In this document: piece after piece, positions 1 to 11,089 of the stretch
Layout of the letters: each line of letters begins with the position of its first letter
Position numbering within the stretch: position 1 is the stretch's first letter
From: Liopterus haemorrhoidalis
Taxonomy: Eukaryota; Arthropoda; Insecta; Coleoptera; Dytiscidae
Assembly: GCA_963971575.1 (NCBI GenBank)
Contig: OZ020616.1
Span: 9,967,934 to 10,031,933, forward strand
DNA length: 64,000 nt
Direction of reading: 5' to 3'
The notes under the pieces: model-generated
What the model saw: only the letters and a program-made list of their open reading frames with translations
What the model was told of the DNA's origin: nothing
The model's database searches: none
Translations under genes and position numbers: made by a program

Positions 1-239
1 TTATGGTTAAGTATTATTATATCGAGATTATATTCAACCAAAAACTACATATGTCAGATAACAAATTGACATGTCAAAATTGTGATTGACATGTCAAATA
101 TTTGAAAAATGCCACTTCAGAATTACCACCCTAAGATGATTTTTTTAATATACAACATAAAAAATGAAGTTTCCCTTTTAGTTTCGTATTACAAAATGAT
201 ACAGATAATATTAAAAAAATTATGTAAATTGTTACATTC

Positions 240-390
240 TTAATAATGATCATATCCAGAAAATCTAAAGCCGGTTTTACATCGTAAGGAATATTTTTAA
301 TTGACATTTAAAGTCAGTAATACACTACAAAATTAACCAAAATAACTAGATCTGGTTTGTCCTTACAAAAGTGAACAGCGTATACCAAGT
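240..390 (-). repeat. Partial F7 MITE
   Basis: Matches one half of the F7 family seen more completely at 20513-20812: the AAAGCCGGTTTTACA segment, the ATTGACATTTAAAGTCAGTA segment, and a terminus reading CTTACAAAAGTGAACAGCG. The other terminus is not recognisable. Bases 1-240 are AT-rich with a short TTGACATGTCAAA duplication and nothing else I recognise. Confidence 0.6.
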
Positions 391-978
391 TAGTGAAGTC
401 GAGTATTTTTATCACGAATTGTGGATATTTTTCGAGGCGTTAGCCTAGGTAAATAACTACGTGAGTGCTAAAATGGAGCACATTAATTTTTTTCTAAAAT
501 CCTGAAATTATATAACATGTAATATTGAATTTTTAGGCTAGATGTACTTAACTCATATAATTGATGACTATCTATGCAAACGTGTATTTTAACAACAATT
601 ATTAAAGAAAAACCATATTATTTACTAACATTTTCGTAATAATTTAAATTTTAAAAAAATAATGGGATACCAGCGCCTAGTATAAGGGGCAGAGAAGTTC
701 TCCGTTTCTCGACCACCGGCCATAGATATGAAAGCCACGTGGTCACTGTGAGGTTTCGACCGGTCCTGTTATTGTCGTATAAACAGGTACTCATTTGTAA
801 ATATTAAATACTTTACGCTGAGTCAACCCCAGAGCTGACTGCATAATATCGGAAGATAAAAATCTGAAGGAGATTGGGGAATTATAACCCTAACCATCTT
901 ACCACGGAGCCACGGCAAATCAATGTATTCGATATAAATATTTATTGTATAAATAGATTCTTTGACTGTATTAAATGG
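391..978. other. Unrecognised AT-rich stretch
   Basis: No coding signal. A somewhat GC-richer patch at 655-900 (CCAGCGCC, GACCACCGGCC, CCACGGAGCCACGG) may be an old tRNA-derived or MITE fragment, but I could not assemble box A/box B or terminal repeats. Confidence 0.3.
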
Positions 979-1129
979 TTTGGATAAGTATTAATTTTTT
1001 GGGGTACCGGTCTAATAAAACTACGTTCTTTTCTTGTCGAATAGTTAAAACATATTTTATTTGCTTACTAGTTTCGATTCTTCTCTGAATCATTTTCAAA
1101 GCCTAAAAGAAATTGAATTACAAAATTAT

Positions 1130-2205
1130 TACATCGATTTTTAGGATTTTGTAGGTATGACCAAAAAACCCTTATACCGTCATTTTGTCGTCTGTCTGTC
1201 TGTCTGTCTGACTGTCTGTCTGTTTGTCTGTCTGTCTGTTCGGTAAAAATTGTAGCCAAACGGCTAAACCTAGAGAGTTGAAATTTGGCATGCTTATACA
1301 ACTCTTTGACCCGCACATAGGAAAAATACTAAAATATCTAAAAAGCATATACCCCTAAAAATATAAACAAATATGTGCTCATCGAAAAAAAAATATTTTT
1401 TTATAATTCTGAGTAGGGTATCAAATGAAAGCCCTTGGTACGTGGATTAACGATCAAATTTTTATTTTTGCAAAATAAATTATCTTGAAACAATTTTTGC
1501 CAAAATTGTGCAAAAAAAAAATTTGTCCCACACCCTGTAGCCCAGATGGTTTAAACTAAAAATCTGAAAAAATTCTAAGTAATGTACATTGGTGTGAACC
1601 GGAATAGTACAACAGGAATTTTTGATCAGATTATGTTTTTGGAAAAAAACGCATTTTTTGTGTTTTTTTGCTAATAATGTACACAAGTTATAGCTTTGTA
1701 ACACGCTAGATAAGAAAGTGTATGCTGGTGTAGTGGTTATGACGCTGGCTTCTCACCCAACTAAATCAGTTCGATCCCAGCGAGAAGAGACAATAATATT
1801 TTTTGTTTTTTTTTTGCATTTTTATTTTGTTTAAATTACTTTTTCAAAATTTTAGTTATATTTTGGCAAATGTTGCTTTTAATTTTTAAAAGCGTAAATT
1901 TAATAACCAGTGGATATTGTTGAAATTATAATTTAATTCTGTTTCAATGTACACGAAATCATAAGGGCGGAGCTTATAACAACCAATGGAAGCTATAGGT
2001 GCAATTTTCAAAATCTTAATGAACCTTGCTATATAAAAAAAAAATACTGCACATATTTAGAAACCTAAATAACGGTATTAGGCGTTCGAATTAAAATTAA
2101 CAAAAAAAATATTTTAATATAAAATTTGTTTTGGCATCCCAAATAATCATCATTCACTTACTAAATACCTGCAAAACCCTGAAATATGTGAAAATTATAT
2201 ACAGA
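1130..2205 (-). mobile_element. F1 element, copy A (CAGA microsatellite, tRNA-like module)
   Basis: Reverse-oriented member of a roughly 1.1-kb non-autonomous family (copies at 33954-35055, 49366-50446, 55733-57046; old copy at 11720-12412). Ends carry AGGGTTTTGCAGGTAT and its near inverse ATACCTACAAAACCCT. A conserved segment containing TTTCAACTCTCTAGGTTTAG precedes a GTCT/CAGA microsatellite (1190-1240). A tRNA-like module lies at 1724-1790 on the plus strand. Confidence 0.8.
1724..1791 (+). other. tRNA-like module (box A and box B) inside F1 copy A
   Basis: Reads GCTGGTGTAGTGGTTATGAC, an internal Pol III box-A-like start resembling tRNA-Glu, then GGCTTCTCACCC, then GTTCGATCCCAGCGAG, a box-B-like T arm. 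Followed by AGAAGAGACAAT, which is shared by the modules of all other F1 copies. It lacks a clean seven-pair acceptor stem, so it is not called a functional tRNA gene. Confidence 0.55.
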
Positions 2206-2377
2206 AACAATGTTTAAAATATATATAAAATAAACTTACTTGCAAATATAAAAAGTATTTAAAAATTGTTAATAAAATGTTAAAAAAATAAATAGATAAA
2301 TAGTTAAAAAATAAATAGATAAATAGTTAAAAATATTTTATTAGACCGATACCCCAAAAAATTAATACTTATCCAAA

Positions 2378-3125
2378 TAAATATTTATGTTTAACCACGT
2401 TTGACATTTATTTGCTTACTTGTTTTCACTTGATTTAATGTTGATGTATGCAACCCAGTATACATGAAATCGTTAAGTTTACTTTACTGCCGATTTGGAA
2501 TCACTTCACTGACGATTTGACCTTATTTCAATGATGATTTCAGAAAAACAGATTTTGTTTTTGTTGTTGCTCAATTATCTCCCACATTGTTGTTGCCTTA
2601 TATTGCTGTTTTACTCTTCCACGGTTTACTCTGACAGTTTTTTTTTTTTTTGAATTACACGATATCTTAAAACTAAGCGGAGTACAAAAAATAAAAAGTT
2701 TTTAGAATGAACATAAATTTACGTTCAACAATTGTGTAAAAATTTTAAAAATATCTAGTAATATATCAAACATAAATTTAATTTTTAAATTTAATTTGCG
2801 TTGATAAAATGCCGTGCATTATCTACAAACACAATCTAGACAAATGTACTGGTTTATCTAAAATATAACATCTAGACAAATGTTCTCTTATCTACAGAGA
2901 ATTGCCGACAAAAATTGCGTACTAGTACGAATAAAATAACAGAGAATATGAAAAAAATTAGGAAGAACAAAAATTAAATAAAATGGGGTAAAAGGGTTTT
3001 ATGTAGCAAAACAGTGCACTTTTGAGAGCGTTTATACTTTCAACTATAATTAGGAATGTAAATACCGATCGCATGTATCGTTGGTATCGGAAAAAAAGTA
3101 TCGATACTATGTGATATCGATTATT
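2378..3125. other. AT-rich stretch without recognised genes
   Basis: No ORF of interest. Contains a twice-repeated CTAGACAAATGT motif (2837-2885), a poly-T run at about 2638-2651, and a small ATCGATA-rich inverted patch at 3058-3122 just before the F2 element. Confidence 0.4.
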
Positions 3126-3880
3126 TTACTAGTAAAAAAAATCAGCTGTGGCCACCACAGGACCGACCGCCATAACAAACTACTTGTATAAAATACATTC
3201 TAGCAGCAGAGTATAAATAACTTGGCCCAATATTTTCTAACAGAGATATTATTTATCATGACCATGGAAACGTTACATATAAGTATGAAAAAATAGATAT
3301 ACTAGCGTCGGTGAATCAACGCAGTTACGTCACACGACGTAACAAACAATTGCATTGTTCCAGACAATACAGTCGTTTGTTATGTCGTATGACGTAACTG
3401 CGTTGATTCGCGGACGCTAGTATATGTATATGTTTTTCATTTTATCAAAAAATGTCTCAAATAAAAGTTGTTAGTTATTGCTTTTATAGCAACTTTTGTT
3501 AAATAAATTTTTTCGAATTATAATTTCTGTTGTGAAATATTCGCAAAAATTGACACGAGTAAACTCCCATTTCTAGTCAACCGATTATTACCAAAAGCCA
3601 TTGATGTCAAAGACTTAAATATGAAGTTTCATAAAAATCCTTTTACCCGAATTTGCTCTGCACGTGTACACAGACAGACAGACGGACAGACAGACGGCCT
3701 TTCCGTCTGCATTGATTTTTAGCATGATGTCTGTTGGCCTAACAGACATCATGCTAAAAATAGTCAAAACGTTATGTAGGAACCTCAATTCGTGGAGATC
3801 CATCGAAATCTCGAAATGTCAAAATCGGTATGATCACAATACCTCCCTTATATATGTTGGCGGTCGGTAAAAAATTACTA
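3126..3880 (+). mobile_element. F2 element, copy 1 (CAGA microsatellite; ACCGACCGCCA ends)
   Basis: About 600 bp of family sequence plus a 129-bp palindromic insertion. One end carries GTGGCCACCACAGGACCG then ACCGCCA, the other GTTGGCGGTCGGTAAAAA, an inverted pair. A reverse copy is at 61400-62045. CAGACAGACGGACAGACAGA lies at about 3671-3697. No transposase; short ORFs through the microsatellite are spurious. Confidence 0.75.
3297..3425. mobile_element. 129-bp palindromic MITE nested in F2
   Basis: Arms of about 51 bp (3297-3347 and 3375-3425) pair almost perfectly: ATACTAGCGTC at the tip, then AATCAACGCAGTTACGTC and ACGTAACAAAC. The loop is 27 bp. The other two F2 copies lack it, which shows it was inserted, with loss of about 50 bp of F2 sequence. 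Confidence 0.85.
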
Positions 3881-4837
3881 CTATAATAGCATATCGCACG
3901 CGTCGAGGTTGAAAAGACGCGAGGCGATGATATTTCTAATCGACAAGTGCGGCAAAAAGCTTATTACAACGTGTTTTTATACTATATTTTCTATTTTACT
4001 AATTCATTACTTTTAAAATAGTAAATTTACATTATATCACATATTATACAACATCCTCGTTTAGAGAATTTTTTATGTGAATATAGTGGTTGACCAAACT
4101 AGTCAGCCACTGTAAGCAAGCATTACAGCAAGTAGCTTTAAATTTTGTAATATTTTTTGTAAAATTATTAAGACTTGATTTTAACATTTATTTGATCTCA
4201 ATAAAATACGTGGCTCAAGAAAATAAGAGAGCCCTCCAAATCTGCGGATATCCGCAACTTTTCTGCGGATGCGGATAAATTATCATTTAAACATGCGGAT
4301 ACGGATCGGATGAAGATAAAATTTCATATCCGCTTATCCTCAATATCTGCCTGAACATTAAATCTTCGGTTACTTTCGGAGAAACACGCGATTGTGTTCT
4401 GACTACGCAGTCCTCGGTTACTTCGGTTGTCTGTATACACATGTGATATTTTGTAGCATTCTATCTCACTTATTGTTATTGTTATTAAGACAATTGTCCA
4501 TGATCGAGATTGAGACAATCAACATAACTTTCTTTTTATTATTGAATATAGAAAATAATATTTTGGATAAAAGTTGCCTGGTACACTTCCGATGTAATTC
4601 TTCCCATGTAATCATGTAATCTCTGCTTTAATTCTGGCTTTTAAATGTAATAAACGCTTTTTTTTTACAAAAAACTGATTAGTTTTATTTAAATACCAAA
4701 ATTTACCTATATAATTTTTTCTCTAAAATTTTATTATTTATAATGCAATTTTTTTTTATACTACCCGAAGTAAAAAAATCTTGCTGATTTCAAAAATTTG
4801 AAAAATGACATATTTTGCTATCTGAAAAATTAAAGCG
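3881..4837. other. Intergenic DNA with CGGAT-rich repeat
   Basis: Bases 4225-4345 repeat GCGGAT and its complement (GCGGATATCCGC, TGCGGATGCGGAT, ATCCGCTTATCC), as in degenerate ends of hAT-like MITEs. I could not define target duplications. The remainder is AT-rich with no coding signal. Confidence 0.35.
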
Positions 4838-4839
4838 TA

Positions 4840-5246
4840 CAGTCTGTTCCAAACGGTTAAGCGGAACTAGATTTTGCAATCTAGTTACTTTCATCGTTTA
4901 AATCGTGCCTTTCGGCCGTTTTGTTTAAGCTTTGTAAATCATACTTACAATAAAAAAATTTTGGTTAAGGTTAATATCATTTTAAAATGTCATTTTCTTT
5001 ATATTTTGATTTTTTGTGTCATTCTTAATACAAATTTCCCATTTATTTATTTTTTTGTCATTACAATATCTAAAAAAAATATTTAATTTTGACATATGTT
5101 ATTCGTTTCCATGGTTTCATTGTTGGAATTTTAAATTTTGACATCCCAACATGAAAAATGAAATAACCCAAGCGAGGTCCCTTCTCGTGACAACCTAAAA
5201 GAACTAAATTCCCATTTAGTTCCGCTTAACCGTTTGGAACAGACTG
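4840..5246. mobile_element. F3 MITE, copy 1 (407 bp, TA duplication)
   Basis: Terminal inverted repeats of about 30 bp start CAGTCTGTTCCAAACGGTTA. Flanked by TA on both sides. Near-identical copies at 7599-8004, 8117-8523 and 40620-41025. No ORF; the TA target and TIR fit a Tc1/mariner-superfamily MITE. Confidence 0.9.
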
Positions 5247-5249
5247 TAA

Positions 5250-6150
5250 GAGAATTACTAGGTTATAAAAATATGAAGCACCTTCTATCAAGCAACTTTT
5301 CTCTGATTTTTTGTTAAATTCAATATTTAAAAAAAATATAGCCACGTTGCATCACCTTTTCCTCACCTTGTAAAAGGTAAAACTGACGGTACACGCAAGA
5401 AAATCACTGTATATGTAAATAATTCTATTGAAAATTGAAAAAAAACAACAGAAACAAAAAATAATATTTGATATTTACATATATTTTTGTTTGATTTTGA
5501 TCACTTGTCTAGTATGGGCAAAAACTACAAAAGTGAGATTTTGTATCGTATTTAATGATTAGACAGATTTTACTCATGCTGTTCAATCGATCAAAAACTA
5601 ATAAAAATGTTTGTAAAAATCATATATTATTTATTGATACTGTGGTATTATTATTATGTGATACAGTGATTTATTTACGTGTACAGTGTAGGATCCTCTT
5701 TACATTTTTCCGATCGTCTCTCTCTCTCTCTCTCGGGAGTCAATGGGAAACCGTCGAGGAATAATGTCTCAAGAAAATTAAAAAACAGAAATTTAGAATC
5801 TTGAAAACTGTCGATCTCATTTGTGTTACATGCGCACCAGGAAAAATACAAGTGTATGTGAAGATATCACCTCGGAATCAAGTATCTCACTTCAAGAAGA
5901 ATTCGTGTTACTTCACACTCGATAATATCCACTCCTAAATATAAAACTCCGCTCTTGAAATACCATGATCAATGTAAAACCACAAGAATGAAGAAATCCG
6001 AGTATAGTATTTTCAAAATCACTCAGAAGTAAAGAAGATCTTTGAAGGAAGGAATATCCGTTAACAAATGAGAAAACCTCGCAAAAATACAGATATCAGC
6101 TGACAGAACATCTAACAAGTTTTAGTATATATGATACGTGGATCCAACAT
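5250..6150. other. Intergenic stretch with a CT microsatellite
   Basis: A short (CT)n tract lies at 5716-5737. No convincing gene or element found on either strand. Confidence 0.4.
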
Positions 6151-6159
6151 TTTACATAT

Positions 6160-6470
6160 CAAGATCGAGAATGAATATCTATATCTATATAAAATGCAAC
6201 GTCTCTCTGTCTGCCTGTTTGTCCGTGTGTACGCTTTTCACTTGAGAACTGCTGATCCGATTTTCATGCGGTTTTTCTTATCCATAGCAACATCGTCGGG
6301 TCAGATTTTCGGCTACATTTTATTAAAATCGATTCAATAGTTCGAAAGTTATAACGATATTTGTGCGCGTTTGTAAATCTAAATCCATGTTTTCTGTTCA
6401 TTTTAAACGCATTTTCTTGAGATAATTAGCAACAACATAGGTTTCGACAGTGGCAAAATTGTTACATGAT
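6160..6470 (+). repeat. F10 repeat, copy 1 (GTCT-rich)
   Basis: Contains AACGTCTCTCTGTCTGCCTG followed by ACTGCTGATCCGATTTTCAT and AACGCATTTTCTTGA with AACAACATAGGTTTCG. The same order occurs in reverse at 18930-19110. Non-coding, boundaries not defined. Confidence 0.6.
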
Positions 6471-6850
6471 TTATACACAAATCAGAATTGAAAGAATTTT
6501 TTAAATTCCACCCGTATTTAACGCCTAAACCAAAGAAATGATCTTTAGTTTCCAATATTAAAAATATAAAAAATCCAAAATAAATATTATCTGTCTCATT
6601 TTGTAATACGTAGCTAACAGGGAAAGTTCATTTTTATGTTGTATATTGACAATACATTTATAATATTATCATAGTATTGGTTCACACGGATACGCCAAAG
6701 TCTGTTTACACCACAACAGTCACCAAATTAACCAGATCTAGTTTCGTATTACAAATTGAGACGAATTATATATGGCTATATCAAACTATAGGCTATTCGA
6801 AACGATTAGGCGGAACTAGATTTTGCAAACCATGCTCTATGTCACATAAG
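6471..6850. repeat. AT-rich DNA with F7- and F3-derived fragments
   Basis: A short F7-like piece (ACCAGATCTAGTTTCGTATT, about 6733) and a 5' F3 fragment (GATTAGGCGGAACTAGATTT, about 6805-6828) abut the F6 copy. The rest is unassigned. Confidence 0.45.
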
Positions 6851-6851
6851 A

Positions 6852-7572
6852 AAAATGTGTGTAAGAAGATAGGAGCTGTTTGTCCTTGCTTCGGATTGGT
6901 TTAGATCGTCATCCCTATTACACTGTTAAAATATTGTTTTTAGTCAAAGTTGACAGATGTTCAGTGTCGTACATTGGAAATATATATTATTTATATTATT
7001 TAATTTTTTTCATATATTTTGTTATTATTTACATATTTAGACTTTTATTTATATTCTTGGCGTAGATTTTATGGAGAAAAATCTCCATGTAATTTGTTTT
7101 TACGCAGTTATATATTTTTTAGGTTATCTGACATATAAATATTTTTTAACACTTGAAAATTAACAGATCAAGATAGAGGACTAATGTGAAGCCAAAAGAC
7201 AGCCCCTGCTGATTGTGCCCAAAGAAGAATAATTTTTAGACCTTCATATATACATATATTTTTAATTTTTATTTACAATAATTATTTAAATAAGAAACTT
7301 TAGCTCTGAAGATATATTATTTGTTTTATTGCTTTATTTAAACTCTTATAGCCAAATCTCTCTTTTTATATATAGTACATAATTTTTAAAATTAATATTT
7401 TTTTTAACTTTTTCCCCATTAAACTGAATTTATGTCGTATAAATAACAACTACGCCCATGCCCTAGTTGTAACTTATTTTAAATTTTCCGCTATACTGTA
7501 TTTGTCCAGTGTAAATCGTACTCGGTTCGCAGCGCTATCTACTTTTTTTAAATTTGAAATAGACCATAGTGA
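6852..7572. mobile_element. F6 element, copy 1 (left end lost)
   Basis: Very similar to the complete F6 at 30412-31241: GTGTGTAAGAAGATAGGAGC, TTCAGTGTCGTACATTGG, TTCGCAGCGCTATCTAC and the terminal TTTGAAATAGACCA. The left inverted repeat is missing, so this copy is truncated. No credible ORF. Confidence 0.75.
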
Positions 7573-7598
7573 CAGTTATTAGAAAAATAAAATAAATA

Positions 7599-8004
7599 CA
7601 GTCTGTTCCAAACGGTTAAGCGGAACTAAATTTTGCAATCTAGTTACTTTCATCGTTTAAATCGTGCTTTTCGACCGTTTTGTTTAAGCTTTGTAAATCA
7701 TACTTACAATAAACATTTTTGGTTAAGGTTAATATCATTTTAAAATGTCATTTTCTTTATATTTTGATTTTTTGTGTCATTCTTAATACAAATTTCCCAT
7801 TTATTTATTTTTTTGTCATTAAAATATATAAAAAAATTATTTAATTTTGACATAGGTCATTCGTTTCCATGGTTTCATTGTTGTAATTTTAAATTTTGAC
7901 ATTCCAACGTAAAAAATGAAATAACCCAAGCAAGGTCCCTTGTCGTGACAACCTATAGGAACGAAATTCCCATTTAGTTCCGCCTAAGCGTTTGAAACAG
8001 ACTG
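7599..8004. mobile_element. F3 MITE, copy 2
   Basis: 406 bp, same CAGTCTG termini, flanked by TA on both sides. One terminal repeat reads GCGTTTGAAACAGACTG, a variant shared with the copy at 40620-41025. Confidence 0.9.
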
Positions 8005-8116
8005 TAATACATTTTAAAATTTTTGGAAAATGTAAGAATTTAAGAAATGAGACATTTGTATTAAAAATGGCTCAAAAATCAAAATGTTATGAAAATGACA
8101 TTTTACAATGATATTA

Positions 8117-8523
8117 CAGTCTGTTCCAAACTGTTAAGCGGAACTAGATTTTGCAATCTAGTTACTTTCATCGTGTAAATCGTGCCTTTCGGCCGTTTTG
8201 TTTAAGCTTTGTAAATCATACTTACAATAAACATTTTTTGGTTACGTTTAATATCATTTTAAAATGTCATTTTCTTTATATTTTGATTTTTTGTGTCATT
8301 CTTAATAAAAATTTCCCATTTATTTATTTTTTTGTCATTAAAATATCTAAAAAAAATATTTAATTTTGACATATGTCATTCGTTTCCATGGTTTCATTGT
8401 TGGAATTTTAAATTTTGACATCTCAACGTGAAAAATGAAATAACCCAAGCAAGGTCCCTTCTCGTGACAACCTAAAAGAACTAAATTCCCATTTAGTTCC
8501 GCTTAACCGTTTGGAACAGACTG
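8117..8523. mobile_element. F3 MITE, copy 3
   Basis: 407 bp, flanked by TA, only about 110 bp from copy 2 and in the same orientation. Very similar to copy 1, indicating recent activity. Confidence 0.9.
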
Positions 8524-8525
8524 TA

Positions 8526-9215
8526 ACTTTAACCTAAAAATGTATTGTAAGTATGATTTACAAAGTTTTACCAAAATGGTCAATAGCTCCAATTAAACTA
8601 TAAAAGTTATTAGATTGCAAAATATAATCTAACTCCGCCTAAAGGTTTGGAATAGCCTATATGTCTATATGTTGATATTGAAAAATTTCACTTTCTTAAT
8701 ATGTCATTCCATTTGACATATGTCATAATGAAAAATTATATCTTAATTAAAATGATAACCAACAAATCTGAAGCCTGTTTTACAGCGTAAAGTTTTTTTT
8801 AATAACATTTTGAAATCAGTCCTACTCTATAAAAGTAACCAAAATAACTAGATCTGGTTTGTCCTTACAAAAATTGATGCAATACACAGGTGATTTCTTT
8901 GGTTTAAGCGTTTTTGCTTAAGTCGTTTCGTGTTTCACGTTGGTATATGAAAATATAAAATTCCAACAGTGAAACCTTGAAAAAGAATGACATTTGTTAT
9001 AAAATATTATACATTTTTACATATTTTGAAGACAAAATTTTACTAATGACACAAAAATAAAAATTTAATGAAAAGGACATTTCATAATGACAGTCAGTAT
9101 AATCTGAATTTTGAAATGTGAGTATGATTTACAAACTTAAACAATATGACCAAAATTCCAATTTAATAGATAAAAATTACTAGATTTCAAATTCTAGTTC
9201 CGCCAAATAAAATAG
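8526..9215. repeat. Decayed F3 and F7 fragments
   Basis: 8526-8660 and about 9060-9210 carry the 3' portion of F3 (GTAAGTATGATTTACAAA and CTAGTTCCGCC blocks). 8740-8880 carries the F7 segments GCCTGTTTTACAGCGTAAAG and ACTAGATCTGGTTTGTCCTT. No genes. Confidence 0.55.
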
Positions 9216-9765
9216 AATTAATTAAAATAACCATGATTTCAGTTCCAGCCCCCCCCTTTAATTCTCACTGTTATCCACGTTATTTAAATAATTATGGGTA
9301 AAATATTTCTAATTTGGTGTAGTTTTGTATGGTTTATTAATTAGTAAAAATAATAAATTATGTAAAAAAAAAATTAATTTTTACTTACATAATATTTTCA
9401 ATAAAAATATTTCACAAAAATTATCCTGAAGTTTAGGTTAAACATACAAGTGACGATACAACTGTTGTGTTTCAAATTTGAACTGTGCATTGAATTTACC
9501 TAGTGACGTTTAGCAAGCCTCGCACTATACTGACGTCCGGCGTCTCGACCGTCGCGGTGCTGAAGCGCACGCCATTCGCTGCCTAGCAACAAAACCCCTC
9601 CCACTACTCAAAAACAGGATCATACTCTGGATGGAAGAGATGACTTAGGATGACTATTGGGTACTAACATCTTGTACAGATAAAGGAATTTTTGCAGTTG
9701 TAATCGACCACTAAAAGTGGTTGGTAGGTAATTGAATTTACAGCTGTGACAAAACTCTTCTTTTA
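9216..9765. other. Unassigned stretch with a GC-richer patch
   Basis: 9515-9605 is GC-richer (GACGTCCGGCGTCTCGACC) but has no long ORF, splice-ready exon or terminal repeats I could support. A poly-C run is at 9249-9256. Confidence 0.35.
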
Positions 9766-9890
9766 AAAAGTATTTGAAATAATGTATTTCAAGGAATTGA
9801 AATACTAGGAAATATTTGAAATATGTATTAGAGAAATATTTGAAATAATAGGAAATTATTTGAAATAAGTATTAGGGAAATATTTGAAAT

Positions 9891-10831
9891 AACGGGTGTT
9901 TTTTTTAGAGGTATAGAATTTTAAGTTGGCATTACTGTTCAAGATGGCGACCGATTTAACAGCTGTCAAGTGATTTATTCTCAGTTTGGTTTGGCAATTC
10001 ATCATGAATAGACTCACGCCTGAACAACGCTTGCAAATAGTGCAATTTTATTTCGAAAATAATGGTTCTGAGATTGCCGTTGTTCCCGATTTTCATAAGC
10101 AAATTTTGTTTAGCGATGAAGCGCACTTCTGGTTGAATGGCTACGTCAACAAACAAAACTGCCGCATTTGGAGTGAAGCTAATCCTCAAGTGTATGTCAA
10201 AACACCGTTACATCCAGAAAAACTGACTGTTTGGTGCGCTTTATGGGCTGGTGAAATCATTGGTCCGTACTTCTTCAAAAACGATGATGGCCAGAACGTT
10301 ACAGTCAATGGTGATCGGTATAGAGCCATGATTACTAACTTTTTCATTCTTGAATTGAACAGCCATGATGTCCAGGAGCTGTGGTTCCAACAAGACGGCG
10401 CAACATGTCACACAGCTCGTGCCACAATCGATTTATTGAAAGACACGTTTGGTGACCGCCTAATTTCACGTTTTGGACCTGTGAATTGGCCTCCAAGATC
10501 TTGTGATTTAACACCGCTGGACTACTTTCTGTGGGGCTATGTAAAGTCATTGGTCTATGCGGATAAGCCACAAACGCTTGACCATTTGGAAGACAACATT
10601 CGCCGTGTTATTGCCGATATACGGCCACAAATGTTGGAAAAAGTCATCGAAAATTGGACGTCCAGATTGGACTACATCCGAGCCAGCCGTGGCGGTCATA
10701 TGCCAGAAATCATATTTAAAATGTAATGCCACAAGATTATCTTTCGAATAAAAAAAAATTCATGTCAATCGAATAATCCATCGTTGTTTTATTGCAATTT
10801 AAAGTTCTATACCTCTAAAAAAAAAACCCAT
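9891..10831 (+). mobile_element. IS630/Tc1/mariner-type transposon with TA duplication
   Basis: Terminal inverted repeats read GGGTG(T)n AGAGGTATAGAA on the left and the matching TTCTATACCTCT(A)n ACCC on the right. Flanked by TA (9889-9890 and 10832-10833). Carries one transposase ORF with an internal deletion. Inserted into the satellite array. Confidence 0.85.
10004..10726 (+). CDS. Transposase, IS630/Tc1/mariner superfamily, internally deleted but in frame
   Basis: 240 residues starting MNRLTPEQRLQIVQFYFENN, the start usual for this group; an upstream in-frame ATG at 9986 is less likely. The catalytic region is present: Asp38 (FSDEAHF), Asp131 (WFQQDGATCHT) and Asp168 (RSCDLTPLDYFLWG), with 36 residues between the last two. 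Family members are about 340 residues. About 100 residues between NNGSEIA and the SDEAHF block, covering most of the N-terminal helix-turn-helix region, are missing, yet the frame is kept. It probably cannot bind its ends normally. The ORF ends 105 bp before the right end of the element. Confidence 0.8.
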   Translation: MNRLTPEQRLQIVQFYFENNGSEIAVVPDFHKQILFSDEAHFWLNGYVNKQNCRIWSEANPQVYVKTPLHPEKLTVWCALWAGEIIGPYFFKNDDGQNVTVNGDRYRAMITNFFILELNSHDVQELWFQQDGATCHTARATIDLLKDTFGDRLISRFGPVNWPPRSCDLTPLDYFLWGYVKSLVYADKPQTLDHLEDNIRRVIADIRPQMLEKVIENWTSRLDYIRASRGGHMPEIIFKM

Positions 10832-11089
10832 TATATACTAGGGAAACATTTGCAAAATTAAAGATATATTTCAAGTAATTTAAATGTATTTGAAATAATA
10901 GAATTATTTGAAATACTAGGAAATATTTGAAATAATAGGAAATTATTTGAAATAAGTACTAGGGAAATATTTGAAATATTAGAGATATATTTAAAATATC
11001 AAATACTTTTAAAAATTATTTTAAATGATGTTCAAACAATTTTAATAGTAGAATAGAATTTAACGTCCAATTGGTATAATAGTAGAGTT

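Larger units (their letters stand above)
979..2377. mobile_element. TIR element (about 42-bp inverted repeats) enclosing an F1 copy
   Basis: Bases 979-1020 and 2336-2377 are near-perfect inverted repeats (TTTGGATAAGTATTAATTTT followed by GGGGTAC/TCGGTCTAATAAAA). Between them lies F1 copy A plus about 300 bp of AT-rich DNA, so F1 probably inserted into a small MITE of a few hundred bp. No ORF. Flanking duplications are unclear. Confidence 0.7.

Noticed and set aside
1068..1316. ORFs encoding TDRQTDRQ or CLSVCLSV runs (also at 3615-3870, 34805-35027, 50249-50545, 56783-57031, 61407-61592)
   Set aside because: They are translations of CAGA/GTCT microsatellites within F1 and F2 repeats, in both strands, without conserved starts.
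1724..1791. Functional tRNA gene (and the other tRNA-like modules and 22498-22572)
   Set aside because: Box A and B are present, but acceptor and anticodon stems do not pair properly and all lie within repeats or SINE-like sequence.
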